A stretch of 53,874 bases of DNA. It comes from Kordiimonadaceae bacterium UBA4441 (GTDB taxonomy: Bacteria > Pseudomonadota > Alphaproteobacteria > Sphingomonadales > Emcibacteraceae). Shown piece after piece: positions 53,445-53,874 of this stretch. Where the stretch lies: NCBI GenBank assembly GCA_002390425.1, contig DGPL01000038.1, positions 14,700-68,573 of the forward strand, read 5' to 3'. Each line of letters starts with the position of its first letter. The stretch's first letter is position 1. The notes under the pieces are model-generated. The model worked only from the letters and a program-made list of their open reading frames with translations, ran no database searches and had not been told where the DNA came from. Position numbers and translations under genes: made by a program.

Positions 53445-53874
53445 CGTCGTTAATTTCCAGCTCGGCTTCTTTTATTATAGTGATATATTTTTCACGTTCT
53501 GATTTCGCGAGCATATAAACAATCGCACCAACTAAACCACCTCCCAATAAGGGTGTCCAGGTCATGCCAAGCTGCGCGGTTGTGTATCTGACGACCGCTG
53601 TTATCAGAAGGAAAAATAAGATAATTAGTAATAGTGCGGAAATCCCCATTTTTTTATTCGTTGTTAATAGTGGCGTGGCCCCCGTCTGTTGATGATGAAT
53701 GGCAATCACAAGTCCAAGCCCAACAATAAGATATCCAGAATATTGAAAATATTCGGAACCATTTGTTGCGACGAGGCCGCCAACAATTAGGGCAATTGCT
53801 ATACCAAACCATTTTTTGGGTAGGGCTGCTTTTAATGCGGCCGCTTCTGATTTTTTTGCTTCACTTAAAGCATC
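53437..53874 (-). CDS. Multi-pass membrane protein (5' partial)
   Basis: The frame is open to the right edge of the window, so the start lies outside it. The visible 145 residues have four hydrophobic segments (at about residues 22-36, 46-58, 76-94 and 103-118 of the fragment) and a charged C-terminal tail. It is read directly into the winged-helix regulator. Pairs of this kind are common, and the membrane partner is of unknown function. Confidence 0.65.
   Translation of the reverse strand, partial: DALSEAKKSEAAALKAALPKKWFGIAIALIVGGLVATNGSEYFQYSGYLIVGLGLVIAIHHQQTGATPLLTTNKKMGISALLLIILFFLLITAVVRYTTAQLGMTWTPLLGGGLVGAIVYMLAKSEREKYITIIKEAELEINDDA

Noticed and set aside
1..53874. Mobile element, phage or defence island
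   Set aside because: No transposase, integrase, phage structural gene, toxin-antitoxin pair or CRISPR array could be found in either strand.

Overview
The window looks like a stretch of chromosome from an AT-rich, Gram-negative alphaproteobacterium, probably marine; the order cannot be resolved from the sequence alone. The best evidence is the run DUF1285 protein - Nudix CoA pyrophosphatase - CCA tRNA nucleotidyltransferase (3.6-6.0 kb), an arrangement typical of Alphaproteobacteria, together with many outer-membrane barrels and Tat or lipoprotein signals. I see no rRNA, tRNA, CRISPR array, phage, transposase or integrase.

Layout. 0-3 kb: end of a metallo-beta-lactamase-fold gene, an outer-membrane barrel, a possible small RNA and an OprP-type porin. 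3-8.8 kb: housekeeping genes, rightward GNAT/DUF1285/Nudix/cca, leftward trmL-hemF-lipase, then a cytochrome c lipoprotein. 8.8-15.4 kb: MipA/OmpV and alginate-export-type outer-membrane proteins, small membrane proteins, two DUF6090-like proteins and a 2OG-Fe(II) oxygenase, with several broken genes. 15.5-19.4 kb: DUF1330 protein and aminotransferase; AlkB and a second DNA-damage-type oxygenase. 19.4-26.3 kb: three tandem YtcJ-like amidohydrolases, then Ada and a GNAT. 26.3-29.4 kb: a decayed histidine kinase with three solute-binding sensor domains. 29.5-40 kb: hydrolases, a double-hotdog thioesterase, an HxlR regulator, an operon with two metallo-hydrolases around an ArsC-like protein that lacks the catalytic cysteine, two TPR-like proteins, a diaminopropionate ammonia-lyase and a frameshifted DUF924 gene. 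40-50.5 kb: six tandem Tat-type FAD amine oxidases with one GNAT between them. 50.6-53 kb: two tandem Tat-type M19 dipeptidase-like proteins. 53.1-53.9 kb: a winged-helix regulator and a membrane protein that runs off the window.

Two themes stand out. The first is local gene duplication: six amine oxidases, three amidohydrolases, and pairs of M19 proteins, metallo-hydrolases, TPR-like proteins and DUF6090-like proteins, plus three sensor domains in one kinase. The copies have clearly diverged, so the duplications are not recent. Many products carry Tat, Sec or lipoprotein signals. My inference is a cell-envelope set of enzymes acting on amines, amides or small peptides, fed by porins; no substrate can be read from the sequence.

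The second theme is lesions. Nine genes are interrupted by single in-frame TAA codons or single-base shifts, mostly in short homopolymers, and the lost frame can be recovered by comparison with paralogues. The recognisable housekeeping genes are intact. This could be real decay of redundant genes, residual sequencing error, or both; raw reads would decide it.
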